This document shows, piece by piece, positions 7,791 to 19,830 of a stretch of 64,000 nt of DNA. Position 1 is the stretch's first letter. Each line of letters starts with the position of its first letter. Both the position numbers and the translations under genes were made by a program. This DNA comes from Pseudomonas leptonychotis (lineage in GTDB: Bacteria; Pseudomonadota; Gammaproteobacteria; Pseudomonadales; Pseudomonadaceae): assembly GCF_004920405.1 (NCBI RefSeq), contig NZ_RFLV01000001.1:1240001-1304000 (forward strand), read 5' to 3'. The notes beneath the pieces were generated by a model that was given only the letters and a program-made list of their open reading frames with translations, was not told where the DNA came from and ran no database searches.

Positions 7791-9383
7791 ATGCCTGTAC
7801 CCGATAGTTTTAAAGAGGGCCTGGCCCGTGGCTGGAAAACCTATAACGGCTCGCAGCTGGACGGCGACTTAACGCTTGAAGCGGACGTGGCCATCGTCGG
7901 TAGCGGCGCAGGGGGCGGCACCACCGCAGAAATTCTCAGCGCGGCGGGTTACAAGGTGCTGCTGATTGAAGAAGGCCCGCTAAAGACCAGCAGCGACTTT
8001 AAAATGCTCGAAGACCAGGCCTACGCCAGCCTCTACCAGGAAGGCATCGGTCGCATGAGCAAAGATGGCGCAATCACCATCATGCAGGGTCGGGCCGTCG
8101 GCGGCACCACGCTGATCAACTGGACCTCCAGCTTTCGCACACCCACGCCGACCTTGGAACACTGGGCCAAGGAGCATGGCGTTCAAGGCCATAGCGCCGA
8201 AGAAATGGCCCCCTGGTTTGCGCAGATGGAACAGCGCCTGGGCGTTGCCCCCTGGGCCGTCCCGCCCAACGCCAACAACGAAGTGATACGCACGGGCTGC
8301 GAAAAGCTCGGTTACGAGTGGCAAGTCATTCCACGCAACGTGCGCGGCTGCTGGAACCTCGGCTATTGCGGCATGGGCTGCCCGACCAACGCCAAGCAAT
8401 CCATGCTGGTCACCACCATTCCGGCAACCCTGGAAAAAGGCGGTGAGTTGCTGTATCTGGCACGTGCCGAGCGTCTGTTGCTCGACGGTGACAAAGTCAC
8501 TGGCATTGAATGTCTGGGCATGGACGAACGCAGCGTCGCGCCCAACGGCCGCAAAATAACGGTCAAGGCCAAGCATTATGTGCTCTCAGGTGGTGGCATA
8601 AACACGCCGGGCATTCTTCTGCGCTCAGGCGCTCCCGACCCGCATAAACGCACTGGCAAGCGCACTTACCTGCATTTGGTGAATTTCTCTGCCGCCCTCT
8701 TCGAGCAGGTGATCAACCCGTTCTACGGGGCGCCACAATCGATCTACTCCGACCACTTCCAGTGGGATGACGGCGCGGCAGGGCGTCTTTCTTACAAGCT
8801 GGAAGTACCCCCTCTACAACCGGCGCTGACCGCCACCCTGCTCGGCCGCTTCGGCATCGATAACGCCATGCGCATGGAGCAACTGCCCAACACCAACGTC
8901 ATGCTGGCGCTGCTGCGCGACGGTTTCCACCCGGACAGCGCCGAAGGCAAAGTCGAGCTGCGCGGCGATGGCAGCCCGGTCCTTGATTACCAGATGACCG
9001 ACTACACCTGGGACGGCGTACGCCGCGCCTTTCATACCATGGCAGAGGTTCAATTCGCCGCCGGTGCCAAGGCCGTACTGCCCTTGCACACCGACGCCGG
9101 CTACGTGAAGACGCTGAGTGAAGCCAAGCGCCTGATCGACAACCTGAGCCTGGAGCTGTACCGCACCCGCCTGGGCAGCGCCCACGTGATGGGCGGTTGC
9201 GCCATGGGTGAAGACCCGCAACTGGCCGTGACCGACAGTCTTGGCCGCCACCATCAGTTGGCAAACCTGTCGATTCATGACGGCTCGCTGTTCCCCACCA
9301 GTATCGGCGCCAACCCGCAGCTGTCGATCTATGGCCTGACGGCCAAGCTGGCCAGCCAATTGGCTGAGCGGCTGCACGCCTAG
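7791..9383 (+). CDS. laoA: GMC-family alcohol oxidoreductase, LaoA
   Basis: 530 residues. FAD-dependent glucose-methanol-choline family: the dinucleotide motif VAIVGSGAGGGTTAEIL is at residues 33-49, a GRAVGGTTLINW element lies near 102-113, the active-site His region is GSAHVMGGCAMGED (about 463-476), and the C-terminal flavin motif is SIGANPQLSIYG. The cysteine-rich NLGYCGMGCPTNAKQSM is typical of the long-chain-alcohol/choline branch. In the lao scheme this enzyme converts a long-chain alcohol (for example 1-dodecanol) to the aldehyde used by LaoC. It is separated from laoB by a 153-base repeat-containing spacer, so expression may differ from laoCB. Confidence 0.88.
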   Translation: MPVPDSFKEGLARGWKTYNGSQLDGDLTLEADVAIVGSGAGGGTTAEILSAAGYKVLLIEEGPLKTSSDFKMLEDQAYASLYQEGIGRMSKDGAITIMQGRAVGGTTLINWTSSFRTPTPTLEHWAKEHGVQGHSAEEMAPWFAQMEQRLGVAPWAVPPNANNEVIRTGCEKLGYEWQVIPRNVRGCWNLGYCGMGCPTNAKQSMLVTTIPATLEKGGELLYLARAERLLLDGDKVTGIECLGMDERSVAPNGRKITVKAKHYVLSGGGINTPGILLRSGAPDPHKRTGKRTYLHLVNFSAALFEQVINPFYGAPQSIYSDHFQWDDGAAGRLSYKLEVPPLQPALTATLLGRFGIDNAMRMEQLPNTNVMLALLRDGFHPDSAEGKVELRGDGSPVLDYQMTDYTWDGVRRAFHTMAEVQFAAGAKAVLPLHTDAGYVKTLSEAKRLIDNLSLELYRTRLGSAHVMGGCAMGEDPQLAVTDSLGRHHQLANLSIHDGSLFPTSIGANPQLSIYGLTAKLASQLAERLHA

Positions 9384-9402
9384 ACCACCCAGGAGCCTGT
9401 CC

Positions 9403-9786
9403 ATGCTGCAGAAAGTGGTTTCCGTGCTGCTGATCATCGCCGGCATCATTCACTTGCTGCCGCTCAGCGGCGTCTTAGGAGCTGAACGCCTGGCGCAACT
9501 CTACGGCCTGACCTTCCAGGAGCCCAACCTGCTTTTACTGATGCGCAGTCGCGCCGTGCTGTTTGGCCTGCTCGGCGCCTTGCTGGTCTACGCTGCGTTC
9601 CGCCCGGCACTGCAGCCCATCGCCCTGATCGGCGGACTGCTTAGCGTGCTGAGCTTTCTTTACTTGGCCTGGAGTACTCCCGGCTACAACGAGGCGCTAC
9701 GCCGGGTTGTAATCGCCGACTGGGTGGCGCTGGCCTGCCTGGTGATCGCTGCCTTGCTGGTTTTTCTGGCCCGCAACAGAACCTGA
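9403..9786 (+). CDS. Small integral membrane protein (four predicted helices)
   Basis: 127 residues with about four hydrophobic segments, starting VVSVLLIIAGIIHLLPLSGV and ending VALACLVIAALLVFLARN. GAERLAQLYGL after the first helix and the overall layout recall DUF4345-like or phosphopantetheine-adenylyltransferase-neighbour membrane proteins. I do not recognise a function. Spacing of 19 bases after laoA, with AGGAGCC before the ATG, makes it probably the last gene of the lao transcript. I do not recall it as a named lao component. Confidence 0.75.
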   Translation: MLQKVVSVLLIIAGIIHLLPLSGVLGAERLAQLYGLTFQEPNLLLLMRSRAVLFGLLGALLVYAAFRPALQPIALIGGLLSVLSFLYLAWSTPGYNEALRRVVIADWVALACLVIAALLVFLARNRT

Positions 9787-12419
<2,633 letters not shown>

Positions 12420-12501
12420 CTCGTATTACAGGGTTCATCAGAGCGCAGAACCCCACAGGGCTGCCCAGCCAAAATCGCGGCAGCCCGGAAGCAGAAAGCT
12501 A

Positions 12502-12840
12502 TTAGTTCTGCTTATAACCGCTGGTCGTGCAGCCTAGGCAGCGTACAAAGGCCTCTTTGCCGGGCTCAACGACCAATGCACGGCCAGCCTCGCCAATATT
12601 CCCACCTGCTGCGGTGAACGGCAGACTCACCACGAATGCCACTGCACCGATGGCGGTTGCGCCGATCAACAGTGGGCGCGCGATGAGCAGATCACCAATC
12701 ATCGAAAATGCCTTAGGTGCATTCGCCGTATAAAGCGGGTCGCCGCTGGTGTTCTGCTGCGCCACGTCAGCAAGGGCTGGCAGCGCCAGCAGGCCAGTGG
12801 TCAGCGCCAGTGCAGCAGCGGTCGAGCGGAACAGTTTCAT
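12502..12840 (-). CDS. Conserved hypothetical envelope protein
   Basis: 112 residues with a signal peptide ([21 protein letters not shown]). One strong hydrophobic segment follows ([30 protein letters not shown]), then a soluble tail with CLGC near the C-terminus ([19 protein letters not shown]), where the two Cys might form a CxxC pair. Similar small proteins in Pseudomonas are sometimes labelled multidrug transporter, but nothing here supports that. It lies 76 bases downstream of the acyltransferase gene and converges on ggt. Confidence 0.75.
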   Translation of the reverse strand: MKLFRSTAAALALTTGLLALPALADVAQQNTSGDPLYTANAPKAFSMIGDLLIARPLLIGATAIGAVAFVVSLPFTAAGGNIGEAGRALVVEPGKEAFVRCLGCTTSGYKQN

Positions 12841-12916
12841 GGGGCGATCCTTCAGCTATTAGGAGGCAGTAAGACTAACTATAACAGCGCATTGATAATT
12901 GTCAGCGTGACGGCCG

Positions 12917-13495
12917 TCAATCGCCACGAAAGGCATATTCAGGTTTTTTCGGGATATAGGGCCGGAAAAACGCCAGAATCGCCTTGAGGTCAGCCACTTC
13001 ATCTCCCGTCGGCATAAATGTCGGCCCGATCAATAGCCGTTTTTTCGGGTAATCCAACGCACCCAGAACGATCGGCACACCCGCCCCAAGAGCGATGTGA
13101 TAGAAGCCCATTTTCCAGCGCTCGACCTTCTTGCGCGTGCCCTCCGGCGAGAGAATCAGCATGAACTGCTCATGCTCGCTAAAAGCGCGCACCGCCTGCT
13201 CCACGGTATTGCCCTGACGCTCACGATGAATCGGGATACCGCCCCAGGCGCGCATCAGCCCGCCAAAGGGCCAGTTAAAGATGGTGTGCTTACCAAACCA
13301 GCGGGCATTCAGGCGCAGAACGAACTTCAGTGCAATAAAGATCACAAAGTCCCAATTAGAGGTGTGATGCGCACCAATCACGACAAATTTGTCGAGCTTC
13401 GGCAGCTCACCCTCAATGCGCCAACCCATCAGTTTCAGCGCCACGCGCCCCACCCATTCAGCCAGCGGGTTACGGGGCAGATAGTTACCGGACAT
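12917..13495 (-). CDS. PlsC-like lysophospholipid acyltransferase family protein
   Basis: 192 residues from the ATG at 13495 with GAGG 5 bases upstream. The acyltransferase block I motif HHTSNWD (HX4D, about residues 35-45) and block III SPEGTRKK are both present, with a PIHR-like block II (GGIPIHRERQG). Family members move an acyl group to lysophosphatidic acid or related acceptors at the inner membrane; this short form has no obvious transmembrane helix. The exact acceptor is unknown. It is followed by the small envelope protein on the same strand. Confidence 0.88.
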   Translation of the reverse strand: MSGNYLPRNPLAEWVGRVALKLMGWRIEGELPKLDKFVVIGAHHTSNWDFVIFIALKFVLRLNARWFGKHTIFNWPFGGLMRAWGGIPIHRERQGNTVEQAVRAFSEHEQFMLILSPEGTRKKVERWKMGFYHIALGAGVPIVLGALDYPKKRLLIGPTFMPTGDEVADLKAILAFFRPYIPKKPEYAFRGD

Positions 13496-13571
13496 CAATA
13501 CCTCGGCCTTTCTTATTGTTGTGCATACCTTGCTGGTAGCAGGCTCCAGCCATTAACTCAGTCATCGCGAC

Positions 13572-14384
13572 CTAACGCTGGCAGCGCGGGCAATAAACGC
13601 TGGCGCGCTGGCCCAGCTTGACCTCACGCAACGTGCTGCCGCAGAGCTTACAAAACTCGCCGCCGCGTCCGTAAACGAACAGCTCTTGCTGAAAATATCC
13701 GGGCTGGCCGTCGCCGCCGACGAAGTCGCGCAACGTGGTACCGCCCCGCTCAATGGCGTGGGCAAGAATGCGTTTGATCTCGCTCGCCAGCTTTAGATAG
13801 CGCGCCCGCGACAACGAACCGGCCTCGCGACGCGGATCAATGCCGGCGGCAAACAGCGCCTCCGTCGCATAGATATTGCCAACCCCGACCACGACGGCGT
13901 TATCCATGATGAACGGTTTAACCGCCATCACCCGGCCACGGGACTGTTGAAATAAACGCTCGCCATCGAACAAATCGGTCAAAGGCTCCGGCCCCAGCTT
14001 GCTGAGTAGCACGTGGTTCAGGGGTTCCGCGCTCCAGAGCAGCGCGCCGAAGCGGCGCGGGTCGGTGTAACGCAGGGCCAGGCCAGACTCCAACACGATA
14101 TCCACATGCTCATGCTTGGCAGCGGGCAAGCCCGCCTCGACCAGACGCAAGCTGCCGGACATGCCCAGATGGCTGATCAAGCTGCCGGTTTCAGCCTTGA
14201 TCAGCAGGTACTTGGCGCGCCGCTCAACGCATTCGATCCGCTGCCCGGACAACTGAATATCCAAGTCTTCCGGGATCGGCCAACGCAAACGCCGCTCACG
14301 GACGATCACGCGACTGACGCGCTGGCCTTCAAGGTACGGCGCGATGCCACGGCGGGTGGTTTCTACTTCAGGGAGTTCGGGCAT
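13572..14384 (-). CDS. mutM: Formamidopyrimidine-DNA glycosylase (Fpg/MutM)
   Basis: 270 residues, the standard length. It removes 8-oxoguanine and other oxidised purines and nicks the abasic site. The mature N-terminus [12 protein letters not shown] supplies the catalytic Pro and Glu; [16 protein letters not shown] carries the helix-two-turn-helix; the C-terminal zinc finger is CKLC...CPRC. Located 72 bases downstream of the HDOD gene on the same strand. Confidence 0.97.
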   Translation of the reverse strand: MPELPEVETTRRGIAPYLEGQRVSRVIVRERRLRWPIPEDLDIQLSGQRIECVERRAKYLLIKAETGSLISHLGMSGSLRLVEAGLPAAKHEHVDIVLESGLALRYTDPRRFGALLWSAEPLNHVLLSKLGPEPLTDLFDGERLFQQSRGRVMAVKPFIMDNAVVVGVGNIYATEALFAAGIDPRREAGSLSRARYLKLASEIKRILAHAIERGGTTLRDFVGGDGQPGYFQQELFVYGRGGEFCKLCGSTLREVKLGQRASVYCPRCQR

Positions 14385-14456
14385 AGCAGCAAATCAGGCA
14401 GGAATCGGACGGGCACTCACCTTAGCAGGAATGCCCAAGAGCGACGATATGCGTGA

Positions 14457-15320
14457 TTACGCGCCCATATCGCGAATGCTCTCGCGCAGGTTCTCGAAGT
14501 CGTACTCAGACAAGCCGACATACTCCAGAACCAACCGCTCAATACTCTGCCACTCATGGTCATCCGGCTGATTGCCCAGCACCTGATGACTGGCACAGAT
14601 GTGTTCAGCCATTTTCAGAATCGCCAACAGGGTTTTCAGCTGCGCGTCACGACTGGAATCTTCGGTGAAAATCGCCAACGCATTGTGGTGGCTGGCAATC
14701 GCTTCACACAGGTGCAACGGCAGATTCCACGACTTGGCGGTGAAATAACCGACTACCGCATGGTTGGTATTGAGTAAGCGATTCTCAGTGTCCACCACAC
14801 GGCGCTCGTCGGTGGCATTGGCGTAGGCCTCTTCCAGCACCACCATATAATTGGGGAAGCGCTTGATCATCAGCGGGATGCCACAGTTGTGAAACAACCC
14901 AAGGGTGTACGCCTCATCCGGCGAGTGATAACCGATGCGTTTGGCCAGGGTCAGGCAGGTCATGGCCACGTCCTGAGCGGTGTCCCAAAAACGGTTGAGG
15001 GTGACAATCGCCTCATCCGTCAATTCACCACGAATCGACTGCGCATTGATCAGGTTGATCACCGTATTGCAGCCCAGCAGGTTGACCGCCTGCTGAATCG
15101 AAGCAATGCGGTTAGCCAGGCCAAAAAACGGCGAGTTCACCACCTTCAACAGCGTCCCGGATAGGCCGGGGTCTTGGCTGATCAGCTTGGCGATGGCGCG
15201 CAGGTCCGGGTTGGGCATGACCTGCTCCATCTGCAAATCCACCATGATCTGCGGCTGCGGCGGCACACTGATGCCCTGCAGCACTTGCTGGATATATTCG
15301 GCAGAGAGTTCTTGAGCCAT
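14457..15320 (-). CDS. HDOD domain protein
   Basis: 287 residues, essentially one HDOD domain (a metal-less relative of HD hydrolases): ELSAEYIQQVLQGISVPPQPQIMVDLQMEQVMPNP at the start, DPGLSGTLLKVVNSPFFG, and GLFHNCGIPLMIKRFPNY in the middle. HDOD proteins act in signalling, motility or stress responses without known enzymatic activity. It is divergent from the PfpI gene and upstream of mutM. Confidence 0.9.
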   Translation of the reverse strand: MAQELSAEYIQQVLQGISVPPQPQIMVDLQMEQVMPNPDLRAIAKLISQDPGLSGTLLKVVNSPFFGLANRIASIQQAVNLLGCNTVINLINAQSIRGELTDEAIVTLNRFWDTAQDVAMTCLTLAKRIGYHSPDEAYTLGLFHNCGIPLMIKRFPNYMVVLEEAYANATDERRVVDTENRLLNTNHAVVGYFTAKSWNLPLHLCEAIASHHNALAIFTEDSSRDAQLKTLLAILKMAEHICASHQVLGNQPDDHEWQSIERLVLEYVGLSEYDFENLRESIRDMGA

Positions 15321-15448
15321 GACCTGAATTCATACGTGGAGGTGCTCAACAGTCTAACGGTCGCCGACCGTCCCGCAACTTTAGTTTCGGTGAACTTTTG
15401 TAGTGGCTGCGCCTTCGAATCTGAACACCCACGAACAAGGAGAACGAC

Positions 15449-15988
15449 ATGACGCCCTCCCTCAAAGGTAAACACATCGCACTGCTAGTAACCGACGGAT
15501 TCGAACAAGTTGAGCTGACCGGCCCTAAAGAAGCACTGGAAAAGCTCGGGGCAACTGTCGATATTCTGTCCGACACCATTGATACCGTGCGCGGCTGGCA
15601 CCACGACAAACCCGCTGACGCGTTTAAAGTCAGCAAGACTTTCGAGGTCGCCAGAATCAATGATTACGACGCAGTGATACTGCCCGGCGGGGTCATGAAC
15701 GCTGATCAGATCCGCAGCATCCCGCGGGCTCAAGAACTGGTTAAACAGGCTGCCGCGCAGGAGAAACCCATTGCGGTTATTTGCCACGGCGCCTGGCTGC
15801 TGGTATCCGCTGGCCTCGTCAAAGGTCGAACTTTGACCAGCTGGAACTCGCTGAAAGATGACATTAGCAATGCCGGCGGGCATTGGATCGATAAGGCGGT
15901 GGTCAAAGATGGCAACTTAATCAGCAGCCGTAAACCGGATGATCTGCCCGCATTTAATCGTCAGTTGATCGAGTTGCTCGCTGCTTAA
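15449..15988 (+). CDS. pfpI: DJ-1/PfpI family protein (type 1 glutamine amidotransferase-like)
   Basis: 179 residues. The nucleophile elbow AVICHGAWLLVSAG carries the conserved Cys-His pair, and GFEQVELTGPKEALEKLG supplies the family Glu. PfpI relatives are proposed as peptidases, deglycases or chaperones; the P. aeruginosa homologue is linked to stress protection. AGGAG precedes the ATG. Divergent from the HDOD gene with 128 bases between starts. Confidence 0.9.
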   Translation: MTPSLKGKHIALLVTDGFEQVELTGPKEALEKLGATVDILSDTIDTVRGWHHDKPADAFKVSKTFEVARINDYDAVILPGGVMNADQIRSIPRAQELVKQAAAQEKPIAVICHGAWLLVSAGLVKGRTLTSWNSLKDDISNAGGHWIDKAVVKDGNLISSRKPDDLPAFNRQLIELLAA

Positions 15989-16032
15989 CCGCTGCCGCCC
16001 AGGCGCCCCAGCGAAGGCTGCGTCGCCTGGGC

Positions 16033-16038
16033 TATAAT
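16033..16038 (+). promoter_or_regulatory. Candidate -10 element for rlmI
   Basis: A perfect TATAAT 28 bases upstream of the rlmI ATG. No good -35 is seen at the usual distance, so the call rests on the -10 alone. Confidence 0.5.
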
Positions 16039-16065
16039 TCCGCTCTTTTCTGCGGAGTACCCACG

Positions 16066-17262
16066 ATGTCCTTGCCTAGCTTGCGCCTTAAAGCCAACGC
16101 CGATCGACGCCTGCGCGCCGGCCACCTGTGGGTTTACAGCAACGAAATCGACGTTGCCGCCACCCCGCTCGGTGGTTTCGCCGCCGGAGACCAAGCGATT
16201 CTCGAAGCGGCGGGCGGCAAGCCGTTGGGCGTCGTGGCGATGAGCCCGAACAACCTGATCTGTGCACGCCTGCTGTCGCGTGATGTCAAACACGTACTGG
16301 ACAAATCCTTGCTGGTGCACCGCATCAATGTGGCTCTGTCGCTGCGTGAGCGCCTGTTCGATAAACCCTGCTACCGCTTGGTATTCGGCGACTCCGACCT
16401 GCTGCCGGGGCTGGTGGTCGACCGTTTCTTCGACATCCTCGTGGTCCAGCTGGCTTCCGCCACCATGGAACAGCACAAAGAAGACGTACTCGCTGCGCTG
16501 ATTCAGGTGTGCAAGCCCAGCGGCATCCTGCTCAAGAATGATTCCGCCGCGCGTGACGCCGAAGGTTTACCACGCTATGTCGAAACCCCTTTCGGTGTAG
16601 TGCCGGAATGGGTCGCCCTGGAAGAAAACGGCGTGAAGTTCGAGGCTCCGGTCATCGAAGGGCAAAAGACCGGCTGGTTCTACGACCACCGCATGAACCG
16701 TGCGCGTATAGCCCCTTACGTCAAAGGCAAACGCGTACTCGACCTGTTCAGCTATATCGGCGGTTGGGGCGTGCAAGCCGCAGCGTTCGGTGCCAGCGAC
16801 GTGATGTGTGTGGACGCCTCAAGCTTCGCTCTCGATGGGGTTGAGCGCAACGCCGCGTTGAACGGCCTGACCGATAAAGTCGCTTGTGTTGAAGGTGATG
16901 TGTTCGAAGCCCTCAAGCAGCTGAAAGCCTCGGAAGAGCGCTTCGACGTAATCGTCGCCGACCCGCCGGCGTTTATTAAGCGCAAAAAAGACCAGAAAAA
17001 CGGTGAAGGTGCGTACCGTCGCCTCAACGAACAGGCCATGCGCCTGCTCAACAAGGACGGCATCCTGATCAGCGCCAGCTGCTCCATGCACTTGGAAGAG
17101 GACAACCTGCAGAACATCCTGCTGACCAGCGCACGCCACCTAGACCGCAATATGCAATTGCTTGAACGCGGCAGCCAGGGCCCGGATCACCCAGTGCACC
17201 CAGCCATTGCTGAAACCCGCTATATCAAGAGCCTGACCGTGCGCTTACTGCCCAACAGTTGA
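16066..17262 (+). CDS. rlmI: 23S rRNA (cytosine(1962)-C(5))-methyltransferase RlmI-type
   Basis: 398 residues. An N-terminal PUA domain (LRLKANADRRLRAGHLWVYSNEID) binds RNA; a RlmI-type linker and a Rossmann methyltransferase domain follow: VLDLFSYIGGWGVQAAAFGA motif I, CVDAS, and the catalytic DPPAFIKRKKD. ISASCSMHL matches motif VI of the family. The target is C1962 of 23S rRNA in E. coli. A strong intrinsic terminator follows, so it is monocistronic. Confidence 0.94.
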   Translation: MSLPSLRLKANADRRLRAGHLWVYSNEIDVAATPLGGFAAGDQAILEAAGGKPLGVVAMSPNNLICARLLSRDVKHVLDKSLLVHRINVALSLRERLFDKPCYRLVFGDSDLLPGLVVDRFFDILVVQLASATMEQHKEDVLAALIQVCKPSGILLKNDSAARDAEGLPRYVETPFGVVPEWVALEENGVKFEAPVIEGQKTGWFYDHRMNRARIAPYVKGKRVLDLFSYIGGWGVQAAAFGASDVMCVDASSFALDGVERNAALNGLTDKVACVEGDVFEALKQLKASEERFDVIVADPPAFIKRKKDQKNGEGAYRRLNEQAMRLLNKDGILISASCSMHLEEDNLQNILLTSARHLDRNMQLLERGSQGPDHPVHPAIAETRYIKSLTVRLLPNS

Positions 17263-17269
17263 GCACCAC

Positions 17270-17309
17270 GCACCTGTCGAGTGCGTCTCGGCAGGTGCTT
17301 CTTTCTCTC
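17270..17309 (+). terminator. Intrinsic terminator of rlmI
   Basis: GCACCTGTCGAG (17270-17281), loop TGCGT, then CTCGGCAGGTGC (17287-17298), a 12-bp stem with one T-G wobble, followed by a pyrimidine-rich TTCTTTCTCTCC. Confidence 0.8.
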
Positions 17310-17409
17310 CCGCGTTGTTACCACTCCCCACACTCGCCTGGCGCAACCCCACGCCTGGGCTAGGCTTAGACCCCAGCACCGCCGCGCTCGCGCTGCTCTG
17401 ACGGCGTAC

Positions 17410-17425
17410 TGGCACAGTGCTTGCG
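17410..17425 (+). promoter_or_regulatory. Candidate sigma-54 (-24/-12) promoter of the polyamine-type ABC operon
   Basis: TGGCACAGTGCTTGCG: the invariant GG (17411-17412) and GC (17423-17424) are separated by exactly 10 bases, and TGGCAC and TTGC match the consensus. It lies 115 bases upstream of the ATPase start, with no gene between. No enhancer-binding-protein gene is adjacent. The NtrC family or a remote regulator would have to act. Confidence 0.75.
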
Positions 17426-17539
17426 TAACTTGAACATTCAAACAAGTACCCGTCGAATCATAAAAGCGGGCCGGCGAATTCAAGCATTCAGATAGCGGCC
17501 ACAAGCGGCTGTCTGTTCAGAGCACATTTGGGGAGGGGT

Positions 17540-18658
17540 ATGGCTGACCTGGCTGGGGACACACCGTTCCTGCAATTCACTAACGTCAAGAAAACCTACG
17601 ATCACAAGAACCTGGTGGTCAAAGACTTCAACCTGGATGTGGCCAAGGGCGAGTTCATAACCCTGCTTGGTCCTTCCGGCTCCGGTAAAACCACCTGCCT
17701 GATGATGCTCGCCGGATTTGAGGATGTAACCAGCGGCGAAATCCTGATCAACGGCCGCTCGGTCACCAGCATCGCGCCCTACGAGCGCAATATCGGCATG
17801 GTGTTCCAGCAGTACGCGCTGTTCCCGCATATGACCCTGCGCGAGAACCTGGCTTACCCGTTGAAAATCCGCAAGCAGCCCAAAGACGTGATCAACGCCA
17901 AGGTCGATGAGTACCTGTCGCTGGTTGAGTTGCTGGATTTCGGCAACCGTTTCCCCGGGCAACTCTCGGGCGGCCAGCGCCAACGTGTGGCCCTGGCTCG
18001 CGCGCTGATCTTTGCCCCCGATATCGTGCTGATGGACGAACCCCTCGGTGCGCTCGATAAGAAACTGCGCGAACAGATGCAGTTCGAGATCAAGCGCCTG
18101 CATGAGCAGCTCGGCTTCACCGTGATCTACGTGACTCACGATCAAACTGAAGCCCTGACCATGAGTGATCGGATTGCCGTATTCGAAAGCGGCATCGTTC
18201 AGCAGTGCGCGCCGCCCAATGTGCTCTACGAGCGCCCGGCTAACCTGTTCGTCGCCGACTTTATTGGCGAGAGCAACAAACTCAAGGGTGTGATCGAAAG
18301 CGTCGGCGAGGACACCGTCGAGGTGCGCCTAGAAGATGGCAGCTTAATCAACGCGCAAAAAGCCAACTGCACACAAGTCGGCCTGCCGACCACCGTGTCA
18401 ATTCGCCCGGAAAAACTCAGCTTTACCGAGCGCCTTGGCAGCACCGGCAATCAGGTCATGGCGCGCTTCGTCACCCGGCATTACGTCGGCGAATACATTC
18501 GCTACCACTTCGAAACCGCTGACGGTACCGAACTGGTGGTGAAAAACATGAATGACAGTTCTGCACCGCAACTCAGCGCCAAGGATGAAGTCGCCCTAGC
18601 CTGGCTACCGCAAGACAGCCAGGCCTTGGACCGACCGGATGTTCCCCAGGCGCTCTAA
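17540..18658 (+). CDS. ABC transporter ATP-binding protein, spermidine/putrescine type (PotA-like)
   Basis: 372 residues from the ATG at 17540, directly after GGGGAGGGG; a TTG further up is in frame but is inside the ribosome-binding region. Nucleotide-binding domain: Walker A GPSGSGKTT, signature LSGGQRQRVALARAL, Walker B VLMDEPLGALD, switch His in YVTHDQTEAL. The C-terminal TOBE-like region begins near VADFIGESNKLKGV, typical of PotA/CUT1-type importers. It energises the two permeases encoded downstream. Confidence 0.92.
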   Translation: MADLAGDTPFLQFTNVKKTYDHKNLVVKDFNLDVAKGEFITLLGPSGSGKTTCLMMLAGFEDVTSGEILINGRSVTSIAPYERNIGMVFQQYALFPHMTLRENLAYPLKIRKQPKDVINAKVDEYLSLVELLDFGNRFPGQLSGGQRQRVALARALIFAPDIVLMDEPLGALDKKLREQMQFEIKRLHEQLGFTVIYVTHDQTEALTMSDRIAVFESGIVQQCAPPNVLYERPANLFVADFIGESNKLKGVIESVGEDTVEVRLEDGSLINAQKANCTQVGLPTTVSIRPEKLSFTERLGSTGNQVMARFVTRHYVGEYIRYHFETADGTELVVKNMNDSSAPQLSAKDEVALAWLPQDSQALDRPDVPQAL

Positions 18659-18691
18659 TAACCCTAAGACTAAAAAGCAATGGAGCACAGC

Positions 18692-19765
18692 ATGGCTAGA
18701 ACACTGACCACCCGCTTTTCCACATTCGCTTTAGCTGCCGCGCTAGGCACGGCAAGTTTTGCCGCCAGCGCCGAGGAAACTCTCACGGTAGTGTCATGGG
18801 GTGGTGCCTATGGCGCAGCCCAGCAAAAGCACGTGATTGACCCTTTCCAGAAAGACACCGGCAACAAGGTACTGTTCGAGGACTACACCGGCGGTGTGGC
18901 CGAGATCAAAGCCCAGGTCGAGTCCGGCAACATCCAGTGGGACGTGGTCGACTTCGAAGTAATCGACCTTGAACGCGCCTGCTCCGAAGGGCTGCTAGAA
19001 ACCCTGGATCACAGCGTTCTGCCCGCCGGCATCGACGGCGTAGCCGCCGACAAAGACTTTATCCCCGAAGCCCTGTCCAGCGACTGCGCGGTTGGCAATA
19101 TCGTTTGGTCGGTGGTTTTCGCCTATAACGAGAAAACCATCGGCGACACCAAGGCCGCCAGCATCACTGATTTCTTCGATACCCAGAAAATTGCCGGCAA
19201 GCGCGCTCTCCGCAAACGCCCTCAGGTCAACATGGAATGGGCGCTGCTGGCTGATGGCGTAAAACCGGCTGACGTTTATGAAGTACTGGCCACTCCAGAA
19301 GGTCAAGCCCGTGCGTTTGCCAAACTGGACACCATCAAGCAGGACATCGTCTGGTTTGATTCCTGGTCCCAGGCGCCGCAACTGCTGAACGACGGCGGTG
19401 CGGTACTGGTGCAATCGGCTAACGGCCGTTTCTATGACGCCATCCGCCAAGAGAAGAAGCCTTTTGTCATCGTCTGGGACGGTCACGTCTACGACCTCGA
19501 TGCCTGGGCCATCGTCAAAGGCTCGAAGAAGAAAGACCTGGCTATGAAGTTCATCGCCTACGCCACCGGCTCCAAGCCGCTGGCCGGCATGCCGGACGTG
19601 GCCTACGGCCCGACTCGCAAGTCGTCCATGCCGTTGGCCGATAAAAGCGCCGCACCACACCTGCCTACCGCTCACCTGAGCAAAGGCATCCAGGCCGGTT
19701 CGGACTTCTGGGCTGACTACGGTGAATCCCTCGGAGAAAAATTCAACGAGTGGCTGCTGAAGTAA
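18692..19765 (+). CDS. Polyamine-type ABC transporter substrate-binding protein (PotD-like)
   Basis: 357 residues from the ATG at 18692 (GGAG 6 bases upstream; a slightly earlier ATG overlaps that site). Signal peptide RFSTFALAAALGTASFAASA. The mature start EETLTVVSWGGAYGAAQQKHVIDPFQKDTGNKVLFEDY is typical of the PotD/PotF-like family 1/8 binding proteins; LDAWAIVKGSKKKDLAMKFIAYA and YGPTRKSS near the end also fit. The ligand may be a polyamine or a related amine. Followed by a large inverted repeat before the permease genes. Confidence 0.9.
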   Translation: MARTLTTRFSTFALAAALGTASFAASAEETLTVVSWGGAYGAAQQKHVIDPFQKDTGNKVLFEDYTGGVAEIKAQVESGNIQWDVVDFEVIDLERACSEGLLETLDHSVLPAGIDGVAADKDFIPEALSSDCAVGNIVWSVVFAYNEKTIGDTKAASITDFFDTQKIAGKRALRKRPQVNMEWALLADGVKPADVYEVLATPEGQARAFAKLDTIKQDIVWFDSWSQAPQLLNDGGAVLVQSANGRFYDAIRQEKKPFVIVWDGHVYDLDAWAIVKGSKKKDLAMKFIAYATGSKPLAGMPDVAYGPTRKSSMPLADKSAAPHLPTAHLSKGIQAGSDFWADYGESLGEKFNEWLLK

Positions 19766-19769
19766 CTAC

Positions 19770-19802
19770 GTAGGGTGGGTTAGCCGAAGGCGTAACCCAC
19801 CA
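19770..19802. repeat. GTAGGGTGGGTTAGCC repeat, copy 2 (left arm of an inverted pair)
   Basis: Starts 4 bases after the binding-protein stop. Same as the copy at 2574-2606 apart from the three-base centre. Faces copy 3 in inverted orientation. Confidence 0.9.
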
Positions 19803-19830
19803 CACCAACCGCTGTTACCTGTGGTCTTGA

